A stretch of 64,000 nt of DNA, taken from assembly GCF_004341385.1 (NCBI RefSeq), contig NZ_SLXE01000004.1, positions 43,564-107,563 on the forward strand, written 5' to 3'. Shown in pieces: positions 48,910 through 57,370 of this stretch (position 1 is the first letter of the stretch; every line of letters starts with the position of its first letter). A program made the position numbers and the translations under genes. The notes beneath the pieces were generated by a model. It did not search any database. It was given only the letters and a program-made list of their open reading frames with translations, and had not been told where the DNA came from. This DNA comes from Uruburuella suis (GTDB lineage: Bacteria > Pseudomonadota > Gammaproteobacteria > Burkholderiales > Neisseriaceae).

Positions 48910-49791
48910 ATGACCATCCAATCTGCCGGCGCCAAATTCCGCCAAGCAGTCAAAGAAGAAACCCCGCTGGCCGTTGTCGGTTGCGTGAATGCCTATTTTG
49001 CGCGCTTGGCCACACAAAGCGGTTTCAAAGCCATTTATCTCTCCGGCGGCGGCGTGGCCGCTTGCTCACGCGGCATTCCCGATTTGGGCATCACCAGCCT
49101 GGAAGACGTATTAATCGACGCGCAACGCATCACCGATAATGTAGACACCCCGCTTTTGGTCGATATCGACACCGGCTGGGGCGGCGCATTCAATATCGCC
49201 CGCACCATCAAAGCCATGGAAAAAGCCGGCGTGGCTGCTGTGCATCTCGAAGACCAAGTGGCACAAAAACGCTGCGGCCACCGCCCGAATAAAGCCATTG
49301 TTTCTCTTGAAGAAATGGTCGACCGCGTGAAAGCCGCCGTCGATGCCCGCGTGAATCCCGATTTCGTGATTATGGCCCGCACCGATGCGCTGGCGGTTGA
49401 AGGCCTGCAATCGGCCATCGAGCGTGCCCAAGCCTGCGTGGAAGCCGGCGCCGACATGATTTTCCCTGAAGCCATCACCGAATTGGGCATGTACCGCCAA
49501 TTTGCCGATGCCGTAAACGTGCCGATTCTGGCCAACATCACCGAATTCGGCGCCACCCCGCTTTATTCGCAGCAAGAATTGGGCGAAGCCGGCGTGTCGC
49601 TGGTGCTCTATCCGCTCTCATCATTCCGCGCCGCCAGCAAAGCCGCTTTGGGCGTGTATGAAGCCATCCGCCACGACGGCCATCAGCAAAACGTGGTCGA
49701 CACCATGCAAACCCGTATGGAATTGTATGATTTCCTCGGCTACCACGATTACGAGCAAAAGCTCGATCAATTGTTCAACCAAAACAAATAA
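48910..49791 (+). CDS. prpB: 2-methylisocitrate lyase
   Basis: A 293-residue member of the isocitrate lyase/PEP mutase superfamily. AIYLSGGGVAACSRGIPDLG and LLVDIDTGWGGAFNIART hold the Mg-binding acidic residues; VHLEDQVAQKRCGHRPNK contains the catalytic KRCGH motif; MARTDALAVEG and ILANITEFGATPL complete the barrel. It cleaves 2-methylisocitrate to pyruvate and succinate, the final step of the methylcitrate cycle. First gene of prpB-prpC-acnD. Start follows CAACGGAGCCCCAAT. In Neisseria the gene is a known sRNA target. Confidence 0.96.
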   Translation: MTIQSAGAKFRQAVKEETPLAVVGCVNAYFARLATQSGFKAIYLSGGGVAACSRGIPDLGITSLEDVLIDAQRITDNVDTPLLVDIDTGWGGAFNIARTIKAMEKAGVAAVHLEDQVAQKRCGHRPNKAIVSLEEMVDRVKAAVDARVNPDFVIMARTDALAVEGLQSAIERAQACVEAGADMIFPEAITELGMYRQFADAVNVPILANITEFGATPLYSQQELGEAGVSLVLYPLSSFRAASKAALGVYEAIRHDGHQQNVVDTMQTRMELYDFLGYHDYEQKLDQLFNQNK

Positions 49792-49804
49792 GCCCGTTTT
49801 GCCG

Positions 49805-49834
49805 CCTGCCGTTTTCTTTTCCGACAACGGCAGG
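49805..49834 (+). other. hairpin between prpB and prpC
   Basis: CCTGCCGTT and AACGGCAGG form a 9-bp stem with a 12-nt pyrimidine-rich loop, without a following T-run, so it is more likely an RNA stabiliser or processing site than a terminator. Confidence 0.35.
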
Positions 49835-49918
49835 TCGGTTGCAGCCTTTCAAACGGCCGGGCATTTGCATCAGGCCGTCTGAAAAAATAAAAAAAGCAAG
49901 TCTACTTAGGAGAAACCC

Positions 49919-51073
49919 ATGACCGAAGCAAACACCCCTGTTACCCCCAAGCCGAAAAAATCCGTGGCCTTGTCGGGCATCGCCGCCGGCAACACCGCCC
50001 TGTGCACCGTGGGCAAACACGGCAACGACTTGAGCTACCGCGGCTACGACATTCTCGATTTGGCCAAACATTGCGAATTTGAAGAAGTGGCGCACTTGCT
50101 GGTGCACGGCCACCTGCCCAACAAATTCGAGCTGGCCGCCTACAAGAAAAAGCTGCAATCGCTGCGCAACCTGCCCGCCAACGTGCTCACCGTGCTCGAA
50201 AGCCTGCCGGCCAACGCCCACCCGATGGACGTGATGCGTACCGGCGTGTCTGCCTTGGGCTGCACCACGCCCGAGCGCGAAACCCACCCCGTGAGCGAAG
50301 CGCGCGACATCGCCGACAAATTGATGGCTTCTTTGGGCAGCATGCTGCTTTACTGGTATCAATATTCGCACAACGGCAAAGTGATTTCCCTCGACAGCGA
50401 AGAAGACAGCATCGGCGGCCATTTCCTGCACCTTTTGCACGGCAAACGCCCGAGCGCCGAACATGTAAAAGCCATGCACATTTCACTGATTCTTTATGCA
50501 GAGCATGAGTTCAACGCCTCCACCTTCACCTCGCGCGTGATTGCCGGCACCGGCTCCGATATGTATGCCGCCATCACCGGCGCCATCGGCGCACTCAAAG
50601 GCCCCAAACACGGCGGCGCCAACGAAGTGGCTTACGACATTCAAAAACGTTATCGCAACGCCGACGAAGCCGAGGCCGACATCCGCGAACGCATCGGCCG
50701 CAAAGAAATCGTGATCGGCTTCGGCCACCCGGTGTACACCGTGTCCGACCCGCGCAACGTGGTGATTAAAGAAGTGGCACGTGAATTGAGCGCCGAAACC
50801 GGCGACATGCTGCTCTTTGATGTGGCCGAGCGCTTGGAAACGCTGATGTGGAACGAGAAAAAAATGTTCCCCAACTTGGATTGGTTCAGCGCCGTGAGCT
50901 ATCAAAAGCTGGGCGTGCCCACCGCCATGTTTACCCCGCTCTTCGTGATTTCGCGCACCTCAGGCTGGGCCGCGCATGTGATTGAGCAGCGCCAAGACGG
51001 CAAAATCATCCGCCCGAGCGCGAATTACACCGGCCCCGATGATTTGGCTTTTGTGCCGATTGACGAGCGATAA
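49919..51073 (+). CDS. prpC: 2-methylcitrate synthase
   Basis: A 384-residue citrate-synthase-family enzyme, the short form typical of PrpC. SGIAAGNTALCTVGKHGNDLSYRGYDI is the conserved N-terminus (given in part); catalytic residues are His in YAEHEFNASTF, His in IGFGHPVYT and Asp in NLDWFSAVSY. It condenses propionyl-CoA with oxaloacetate. Start follows AGGAGAAACCC, a purine-rich site suited to sRNA control. It lies 127 bp after prpB with a DUS and a hairpin between, so partial uncoupling is possible. Confidence 0.95.
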   Translation: MTEANTPVTPKPKKSVALSGIAAGNTALCTVGKHGNDLSYRGYDILDLAKHCEFEEVAHLLVHGHLPNKFELAAYKKKLQSLRNLPANVLTVLESLPANAHPMDVMRTGVSALGCTTPERETHPVSEARDIADKLMASLGSMLLYWYQYSHNGKVISLDSEEDSIGGHFLHLLHGKRPSAEHVKAMHISLILYAEHEFNASTFTSRVIAGTGSDMYAAITGAIGALKGPKHGGANEVAYDIQKRYRNADEAEADIRERIGRKEIVIGFGHPVYTVSDPRNVVIKEVARELSAETGDMLLFDVAERLETLMWNEKKMFPNLDWFSAVSYQKLGVPTAMFTPLFVISRTSGWAAHVIEQRQDGKIIRPSANYTGPDDLAFVPIDER

Positions 51074-51384
51074 GCAAAAAGTTTTCAGACGGCCTCTTAA
51101 TTACCAAGGCCGTCTGAAAGCCGAAAACCCAACACGGCAGCATGATGTGCCGGACAACAAGCGCATCATGTGTGAAGCAGATGCGCTTTTTTTATTGCAG
51201 GCCGTCTGAAAAAGCGGCCGCAACAAACCGTAGGTCGGATTCTCGAATCCGACACTTGGCCGCAAGGCCAAGATAAAGCATTCATCCTGATAAACAGTTT
51301 ATCAACCAATCTTTCAGACGGCCTCAAACACCAACAGGCCGTCTGAAACCCCGCCCACAAGAAAAACACGAAACGGAAACCACC
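51074..51384. other. intergenic region prpC-acnD
   Basis: Four uptake sequences (near 51088, 51110, 51200 and 51320), a GTAG REP hairpin pair (51230-51272) and a near-perfect palindrome TGATAAAC-A-GTTTATCA (51288-51304). No gene is present. These elements lengthen what is otherwise one operon. Confidence 0.55.
51230..51272. repeat. GTAG REP unit
   Basis: GTAGGTCGGATTCTCGAATCC followed by a TTGGCCGCAAGGCCAA hairpin; half of the REPIN-type element. Confidence 0.6.
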
Positions 51385-53991
51385 ATGAGCACCAACGCCC
51401 AATACCTCAAACCGCTGCCCGGCACCGACCTCAAATACTACGACGCCCGCGCCGCTTGCGAAGCCATCGCCCCCGGCAGCTACGACACCCTGCCCTACAC
51501 CAGCCGCATTCTGGCGGAAAACCTGGTCAACCGCGCCGACAATGTCGACCAAGCCACGCTCGATTCTTGGCTCACGCAATTGATTGAGCGCAAGCAGGAA
51601 ATCGACTTTCCGTGGTTTCCCGCTCGCGTGGTGTGCCACGATATTCTCGGCCAAACCGCGCTGGTGGACTTGGCCGGCTTGCGCGATGCGATTGCCGACA
51701 AAGGCGGCGACCCGTCTAAAGTAAACCCCGTGGTGCAAACCCAGCTCATCGTCGACCACTCGTTGGCCGTAGAATGTGGCGGCTTCGACCCCGATGCCTT
51801 CCAAAAAAACCGCGATATTGAAGACCGCCGCAACGAAGACCGTTTCCACTTTATCAACTGGACCAAAACCGCATTTGAAAATGTGGACGTGATTCCGGCG
51901 GGCAACGGCATCATGCACCAAATCAACTTGGAAAAAATGTCGCCCGTTATCCAAGTGAAAAACGGCGTCGCCTTCCCCGATACCTGCGTGGGCACGGATT
52001 CGCACACCCCGCACGTTGATGCGCTGGGCGTGATTTCCGTGGGCGTGGGCGGCTTGGAAGCCGAAACCGTGATGCTCGGCCGCGCTTCAATGATGCGTCT
52101 GCCCGACATTGTGGGCGTAGAACTCACCGGCAAACGCCAAAGCGGCATCACCGCCACCGACATCGTGCTCGCGTTAACCGAATTTTTGCGCAAAGAGCGC
52201 GTGGTGGGCGCATTTGTGGAATTCTACGGCGAAGGCGCAGAAAGCCTGTCTGTGGGCGACCGCGCCACCATCTCCAACATGACACCCGAATACGGCGCCA
52301 CCGCCGGCATGTTCTACATCGACCAGCAAACCATCGATTATCTGAAACTCACCGGCCGCGATGATGCACAAGTGAAACTGGTGGAAACCTACGCCAAAAC
52401 CGCCGGCCTGTGGGCGAGTGAATTGAAAAACGCCGAATATCCGCGCGTATTGACATTCGACCTTTCCACCGTAGGCCGCAATATGGCCGGCCCTTCCAAC
52501 CCGCACGCCCGCTTTGCCACCGCCGATTTGGCCGCCAAAGGCTTGGCCGCGCCTTATGAAACCCCTGCCGACGGCAAAATGCCCGATGGCGCGGTGATTA
52601 TCGCCGCCATCACCTCGTGCACCAACACCAGCAACCCGCGCAACGTGGTGGCCGCCGCCCTGCTGGCGCGCAATGCCAACAAATTGGGCTTAATCCGCAA
52701 GCCGTGGGTGAAATCTTCATTCGCACCCGGCTCCAAAGTGGCCGAAATCTACCTGCAAGAAGCAGGCTTGTTGAGCGAATTGGAGCAGCTCGGCTTCGGC
52801 ATCGTCGCCTTTGCCTGCACCACCTGCAACGGCATGAGCGGCGCACTCGACCCGCAGATCCAGCAAGAAATCATCGACCGCGATTTGTATGCCACCGCCG
52901 TATTGAGCGGCAACCGCAACTTCGACGGCCGCATCCACCCCTATGCCAAACAGGCTTTCTTGGCTTCGCCGCCTTTGGTGGTGGCCTACGCCATTGCCGG
53001 CAGCATCCGCTTCGATATTGAAAACGATGTTTTGGGCGTGGCCGATGGCAAAGAAATCCGCCTGAAAGACATCTGGCCGACCGATGAAGAAATCGACGCC
53101 ATCGTGGCCGAACATGTGAAACCGCAGCAATTCCGCGATATTTATATCCCCATGTTCGACACCGGCGCCGCCGAAAAAGCCCCCAGCCCGCTCTACGACT
53201 GGCGCCCCATGTCCACCTATATCCGCCGCCCGCCCTATTGGGAAGGCGCATTGGCGGGCAAGCGCACCCTCAAAGGCATGCGCCCGCTGGCGATTTTGCC
53301 CGACAACATCACCACCGACCACCTGTCGCCTTCCAACGCCATTTTGATGAACAGCGCCGCCGGCGAATACCTGCACAAAATGGGGCTACCTGAAGAAGAC
53401 TTTAACTCCTACGCCACCCACCGCGGCGACCACCTCACCGCCCAACGCGCCACCTTCGCTAACCCCAAATTGTTTAACGAAATGGTGAAAAACGAAGACG
53501 GCACCGTGAAACAAGGTTCACTCGCCCGCGTGGAGCCCGAAGGCCAAACCATGCGCATGTGGGAAGCCATCGAAACCTATATGAACCGCAAACAGCCGCT
53601 GATTATCGTGGCCGGCGCCGACTACGGCCAAGGCTCCAGCCGCGACTGGGCCGCCAAAGGCGTGCGCCTAGCCGGTGTGGAAGCCATTGTGGCCGAAGGC
53701 TTCGAGCGTATCCACCGCACCAACCTCATCGGCATGGGCGTGTTGCCGCTGCAATTTTTGCCCGGCACCAACCGCAAAACGCTTGAATTGGACGGCACCG
53801 AAACCTACGACGTGATCGGCGAACGCATCCCGCGCGGCGAGCTCACTTTGGTGATTCACCGCAAAAACGGCGAAACCGTAGAAGTGCCCGTCACCAGCCG
53901 TTTGGACACCGCCGAAGAAGTGCTGATCTACGAAGCCGGCGGCGTGCTGCAACGCTTTGCGCAGGATTTCTTGGAAGGCAACGCCGCTTGA
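51385..53991 (+). CDS. acnD: Fe/S-dependent 2-methylisocitrate dehydratase
   Basis: An 868-residue aconitase-family enzyme of AcnD length. The 4Fe-4S ligands are Cys in AITSCTNTSNPRNVV and the pair in FACTTCNGMSGAL; DTCVGTDSHTPHVDALGVI and YGQGSSRDWAAKG are substrate-binding regions. AcnD dehydrates 2-methylcitrate to 2-methyl-trans-aconitate and needs PrpF to make the product usable; prpF is present at 6.8 kb. This pair replaces PrpD. Start follows AACGGAAACCACC. An AT-dialect DUS terminator follows at 54022-54053. Confidence 0.95.
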   Translation: MSTNAQYLKPLPGTDLKYYDARAACEAIAPGSYDTLPYTSRILAENLVNRADNVDQATLDSWLTQLIERKQEIDFPWFPARVVCHDILGQTALVDLAGLRDAIADKGGDPSKVNPVVQTQLIVDHSLAVECGGFDPDAFQKNRDIEDRRNEDRFHFINWTKTAFENVDVIPAGNGIMHQINLEKMSPVIQVKNGVAFPDTCVGTDSHTPHVDALGVISVGVGGLEAETVMLGRASMMRLPDIVGVELTGKRQSGITATDIVLALTEFLRKERVVGAFVEFYGEGAESLSVGDRATISNMTPEYGATAGMFYIDQQTIDYLKLTGRDDAQVKLVETYAKTAGLWASELKNAEYPRVLTFDLSTVGRNMAGPSNPHARFATADLAAKGLAAPYETPADGKMPDGAVIIAAITSCTNTSNPRNVVAAALLARNANKLGLIRKPWVKSSFAPGSKVAEIYLQEAGLLSELEQLGFGIVAFACTTCNGMSGALDPQIQQEIIDRDLYATAVLSGNRNFDGRIHPYAKQAFLASPPLVVAYAIAGSIRFDIENDVLGVADGKEIRLKDIWPTDEEIDAIVAEHVKPQQFRDIYIPMFDTGAAEKAPSPLYDWRPMSTYIRRPPYWEGALAGKRTLKGMRPLAILPDNITTDHLSPSNAILMNSAAGEYLHKMGLPEEDFNSYATHRGDHLTAQRATFANPKLFNEMVKNEDGTVKQGSLARVEPEGQTMRMWEAIETYMNRKQPLIIVAGADYGQGSSRDWAAKGVRLAGVEAIVAEGFERIHRTNLIGMGVLPLQFLPGTNRKTLELDGTETYDVIGERIPRGELTLVIHRKNGETVEVPVTSRLDTAEEVLIYEAGGVLQRFAQDFLEGNAA

Positions 53992-54021
53992 GTTGATGGT
54001 TGTTGATTTGAAGTAACGATA

Positions 54022-54053
54022 ATGCCGTCTGAAAAATCCTTTTCAGACGGCAT
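54022..54053 (+). terminator. AT-dialect DUS hairpin terminator after acnD
   Basis: AATGCCGTCTGAAAA and TTTTCAGACGGCATT, that is, ATGCCGTCTGAA rather than the AGGCCGTCTGAA used elsewhere in the window. Confidence 0.65.
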
Positions 54054-54339
54054 TTTAGTAACCGTCAGTTGGGTTAGCCGCAGATGCAACCCAACAAAAT
54101 CCTGAATTTTCCATACGTAACCAACCTAACCCTACATCGCCCCCGCCAAGAAGGCCATAATAAAATTAGCACAAGTTAAGTGTAGCCTAATATCATAACG
54201 TACCGGATCGATGTGCATACGATAACTATCTATCGTTAAATTTTATTACAACCATGAAGCAATATAGATTAACTCAAACATTTGTTCGTTATTTCGTTAT
54301 TATGAGCAATAAGTTCATTAACTAAATTTGGAGTTGACC
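54054..54339 (+). other. AT-rich leader of the small cassette
   Basis: Marked drop in GC after about 54150. It contains CGATAACTATCTATCG, a short dyad near 54220, and several A/T runs that could serve as a promoter. No coding frame is supported. Confidence 0.45.
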
Positions 54340-54660
54340 ATGAGCACAGAATACTACGTAGCCATCATCGTGTATAAATCAGCATCCGACTCTGCTGGCT
54401 ACACCCCACTTTATGAAGAATGTATCACCTTAGTAAAAGCAAATACCATGGATGAGGCCAGATCAAAGGTTGAAGATCTAACCAAGCATCGAAACACGAC
54501 ATACAAGAATGCAGAAGGGCAGGAAATATCTTGGTCTCTTTACAGTATCGTTGATATCAATCCAATGCTAGAGAATTCTTTTGATGAGGTCACCGAAATC
54601 TATGCACGCCACTTCAGAGATATTGAAGCATATAGAAAATTTGAAACTTTTTCAAAATAA
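54340..54660 (+). CDS. small DUF4288-like protein, possible immunity protein
   Basis: A 106-residue cytoplasmic protein beginning MSTEYYVAIIVYKSASDSAG. The pattern of an N-terminal strand, YEECITLVKANTMDEARSKVE, and then ISWSLYSIVDINPMLE resembles DUF4288-type proteins, in which a strand is followed by a long helix in the EA-x-x-KAE region. It has no signal peptide. The next gene is 11 bp downstream and encodes a small exported protein. GC content and codon use are much lower than neighbours, suggesting acquisition. Start follows TTTGGAGTTGACC. The immunity role is inference from the pairing only. Confidence 0.6.
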   Translation: MSTEYYVAIIVYKSASDSAGYTPLYEECITLVKANTMDEARSKVEDLTKHRNTTYKNAEGQEISWSLYSIVDINPMLENSFDEVTEIYARHFRDIEAYRKFETFSK

Positions 54661-54671
54661 GGGGGTTTCAT

Positions 54672-54959
54672 ATGAAAATATTAAAACTTGCGCTTATTTT
54701 ATGCTTTGTTGGCGGTATCGACTATAAAGTGGGCAATGATTCATTATTCTTGTCTAACGCATACGCTGCAGATTGCGTGGCTACCAACAATCTTTCGGAG
54801 ACGGCTCAAAGCTATATCAGTCGTTGCAGGAAAGGAAGTATAAATAGTGAATTTCCCGGAGAAATGTACTCAAAAACGCTGAAAGAAATCAAAAGCGGCA
54901 TCAGTGCGGTTTATAAAAAAGCGTGGAAACTTCTTAATGACGGTAGATTTGCCAAATAA
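54672..54959 (+). CDS. small exported protein with toxin-C-terminus-like motif
   Basis: A 95-residue product. Residues 4-14 are hydrophobic (LKLALILCFVGG), and SNAYAAD near residue 33 looks like a signal-peptidase site. The mature part, about 62 residues, has two Cys and ends EFPGEMYSKTLKEIKSGISA then AWKLLNDGRFAK. The pattern FPG-x(3)-TL-x-EI ... KLL-x-D-x-RF-x-K is familiar from C-terminal domains of polymorphic and contact-dependent toxins. No delivery domain is present. It forms an 11-bp spaced pair with the DUF4288-like gene. Ribosome site AAGGGGGTTTCAT. Function unproven. Confidence 0.6.
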   Translation: MKILKLALILCFVGGIDYKVGNDSLFLSNAYAADCVATNNLSETAQSYISRCRKGSINSEFPGEMYSKTLKEIKSGISAVYKKAWKLLNDGRFAK

Positions 54960-54982
54960 TTTAACAACGCCATAATTAAAAA

Positions 54983-55013
54983 GATGCCGTCTGAAAGGTT
55001 TCAGACGGCATCT
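54983..55013. terminator. AT-dialect DUS hairpin terminator
   Basis: GATGCCGTCTGAAA and TTTCAGACGGCATC with a short loop, between the convergent small cassette and the von Willebrand gene. Confidence 0.7.
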
Positions 55014-55052
55014 GCATGCTGCACAATAATGGCTTATTCATTCAAGTCGATA

Positions 55053-56696
55053 TTATTCGCCGCTTGCTGCGCCTGCGCTCAAGCTTTGGGCGATTTTGGC
55101 CAGCTCGATAAATTCGCTACGCAAGCCGTAGGGGTCGGGCTTATCGGCTTGCCGGGCGAGGCGGATGATGTCGCCCCAGCCCATTTTGCCGTTGTATTGG
55201 CCGCCGCGCAATTGCTGGCCGTAGGCGGCTACGGCGATGGCAAAGCGGGTGTCGGCATTGGCTTGTGCCAAGGGTTTGCTGCTGGCGGCCACGGGCTGGC
55301 TGATGAGGATGCTGGCGCTTTTGCCGGGCAATTTGTAGCGCAAGTTCACATGGGCGTATTCACCGGCTTTGCTGTCGGCGGCAGGTGCGGCGGGCCGGTA
55401 GCGTGATTCGCCCAGCCAGCCGGGCTGCCCAGCAGGGATGATTTCATACAGGGCGGTGACGCTGTGGCCGGCACCGATATCGCCGGCGTCTACATTATCG
55501 TTGTTGAAATCTTCTTGCTTGAGCAGGCGGTTTTCATAGCCGACCAAACGATACTCTTTTACGGTGGCGGGATTGAATTCCACTTGGATTTTCACGTCTT
55601 GTGCCACGGTGGCCAGGGTGGACGACAATTGGCGTTGCAGCACTTTTTTGGCTTCGTTTGGGTTGTCGATATAGCTGTAGTTGCCATCGCCCGCATCGGC
55701 CAGCTGCTCCATCAGGCGCTCATTGTAGTTGCCGGTGCCAAAGCCCAAGGTGGTGAGGGAAATGCCCGCTTTGCGCTTTTCGGCCACCATGCCTTTGAGG
55801 GTGTCGAAATCGGTGATGCCCACGTTGAAATCGCCATCGGTGGCCAGCAAAATGCGGTTGATGCCGTTTTTAATGTGGGCTTTTTCGGCTTCTTGATAGG
55901 CCAGCTGAATGGCTTGCTCGCCGGCCGTGGCGCCGCCGGCCTGCAAGCCGTTAATCGCGCGCAAAATGCTTTGCTTTTGGCTGCCGGAAGTGGGCGGCAG
56001 CACCAGCTTTTCTCCGCTGGCATAGGTGATTAGCGTTACCTTATCTTGCGCACGCAATTGCTCGGTGAGCAGGCGCAGGGTTTGTTTTACCAGCGGCAGC
56101 TTGTCGGGCGCGTTCATGCTGCCGGACACATCCACCAAAAACACCAAATTGGCCGGCGGCAATTCTTTGAGCGCCAAATCTTGCGCTTTAATGCCGATTT
56201 TGATGATCTTGGCGTGTGGCTGCCACGGCGAATCGACAGTATCGGTGTGCACCGCAAAAGGCGCGCGGCCTTGCGGCAGCGGATAGCTGTAGTCGAAATA
56301 ATTGATTAATTCTTCCACCCGCACCGCATTCACCGGCGGCAGGCGGCCATTATTGAGGAAGCGGCGGCTGTTGGCATAGCTGCCGGTGTCTACATCAATG
56401 CTGAAGGTAGACACCGGCTGCTGCGCCACGGCATGCACGGGGTTGGTGCTGATTTGGCCGTATTGCTCGGTGTTTTGCAGCGGCAGCGCGATTTCAGCGC
56501 TGACGGGCGGCGAGGGCATCACCGCCATGCGCACACGAGCTGTGCCGGCATAAGCAGCGTCCATGGCTTGGCTTTTGGAGGCTTGGGCGGTTTCTTGTGC
56601 GGGCGCGGTATAGCTGGGTGTGGCCGGCCGGCTGCAAGCCGCCAGCACAGCAGCGGCGATAACGGTAACAGCAATAGCGGAGCGGATGGCAGCCAT
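55053..56696 (-). CDS. von Willebrand factor A-domain lipoprotein (YfbK-like)
   Basis: A 547-residue exported protein. The N-terminus AIAVTVIAAAVLAACSRPA has a lipobox (LAAC-S). An N-terminal region (STFSIDVDTGSYANSRRFLN, VRVEELINYFDYSYP) precedes a VWA domain with the MIDAS motif NLVFLVDVSGSMN near residue 195 and LATDGDFNVGITD. The C-terminal third (DUF3520-like, ATVAQDVKIQVEFNPATV, ALYEIIPAG) is the usual partner domain. Probably binds a protein ligand at the periplasmic or outer membrane face. Start MAAIRSAIAV at 56696 with GGAGAAAATT. Confidence 0.88.
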   Translation of the reverse strand: MAAIRSAIAVTVIAAAVLAACSRPATPSYTAPAQETAQASKSQAMDAAYAGTARVRMAVMPSPPVSAEIALPLQNTEQYGQISTNPVHAVAQQPVSTFSIDVDTGSYANSRRFLNNGRLPPVNAVRVEELINYFDYSYPLPQGRAPFAVHTDTVDSPWQPHAKIIKIGIKAQDLALKELPPANLVFLVDVSGSMNAPDKLPLVKQTLRLLTEQLRAQDKVTLITYASGEKLVLPPTSGSQKQSILRAINGLQAGGATAGEQAIQLAYQEAEKAHIKNGINRILLATDGDFNVGITDFDTLKGMVAEKRKAGISLTTLGFGTGNYNERLMEQLADAGDGNYSYIDNPNEAKKVLQRQLSSTLATVAQDVKIQVEFNPATVKEYRLVGYENRLLKQEDFNNDNVDAGDIGAGHSVTALYEIIPAGQPGWLGESRYRPAAPAADSKAGEYAHVNLRYKLPGKSASILISQPVAASSKPLAQANADTRFAIAVAAYGQQLRGGQYNGKMGWGDIIRLARQADKPDPYGLRSEFIELAKIAQSLSAGAASGE

Positions 56697-56843
56697 AATT
56701 TTCTCCTTGTGGTGATGGGCGGCTTGCGGCATAGTGTCGGTGAATTATCTTGATTTGACAAGCCTTTATCTTCTGGGAAATGCACACGGGCGCAAAAGAA
56801 ACACCGCCTGCATTTTTTGGATCGCATTCAAAAGGAGCGCAAA

Positions 56844-57269
56844 ATGAGCAGCCACACCGAGATTATGAAATTAGAGGCCGAATTCTGGCAGGCAATGGCC
56901 GACCAACGCCCCGAGCAAGCGGCTGCGCTGCTGGCTGCCGAAGCGGTGAGCGTGGCCATGTTCGGCATTCATCATTTCAGCCCGGGCGAATATCTATCCA
57001 TGGCCCAAACCGGCCCGGCAAAACTCACGTTTTTTGAATTTTCAAATGAAAAAGTGATTTTTCCGATTGCCGATGTGGCGGTGGCCACTGATGAGGTGAA
57101 GCAAATTTTTGAAATGGATGGCCAAAGCCACGAAATGATCTGCTTCGACACCACCACATGGGTGAGAAACAACGGCCGCTGGCTGGCAGCGGCGCACACC
57201 GAAACGCAAAAGCCAAACCAGGCCGTCAGAAAGCATGAAAAGCAAGCTTTCAGACGGCCTGGTTTGTAA
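56844..57269 (+). CDS. NTF2-like (SnoaL/DUF4440) protein with DUS-encoded tail
   Basis: A 141-residue protein with the SnoaL-like cone fold pattern: a helix EIMKLEAEFWQAMADQRPEQ, then AAEAVSVAMFGIHHFSPGE and strands ending TTTWVRNNGRWLAAAHTETQ. Members bind small molecules or catalyse isomerisation; this one's ligand is unknown. After the usual end of the fold the frame continues through a DUS hairpin (57222-57262), so the last dozen residues (AVRKHEKQAFRRPGL) are translated uptake sequence. Start at 56844 with AAAGGAGCGCAAA. Confidence 0.8.
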   Translation: MSSHTEIMKLEAEFWQAMADQRPEQAAALLAAEAVSVAMFGIHHFSPGEYLSMAQTGPAKLTFFEFSNEKVIFPIADVAVATDEVKQIFEMDGQSHEMICFDTTTWVRNNGRWLAAAHTETQKPNQAVRKHEKQAFRRPGL

Positions 57270-57370
57270 TTAAATTACAAATTTAGCCCATAGTTGATTT
57301 GTCTCAATATCATCTTATTCAAAATTCATAATAATCATCATATTGAATTTACTACACCCACAAGGCATTT

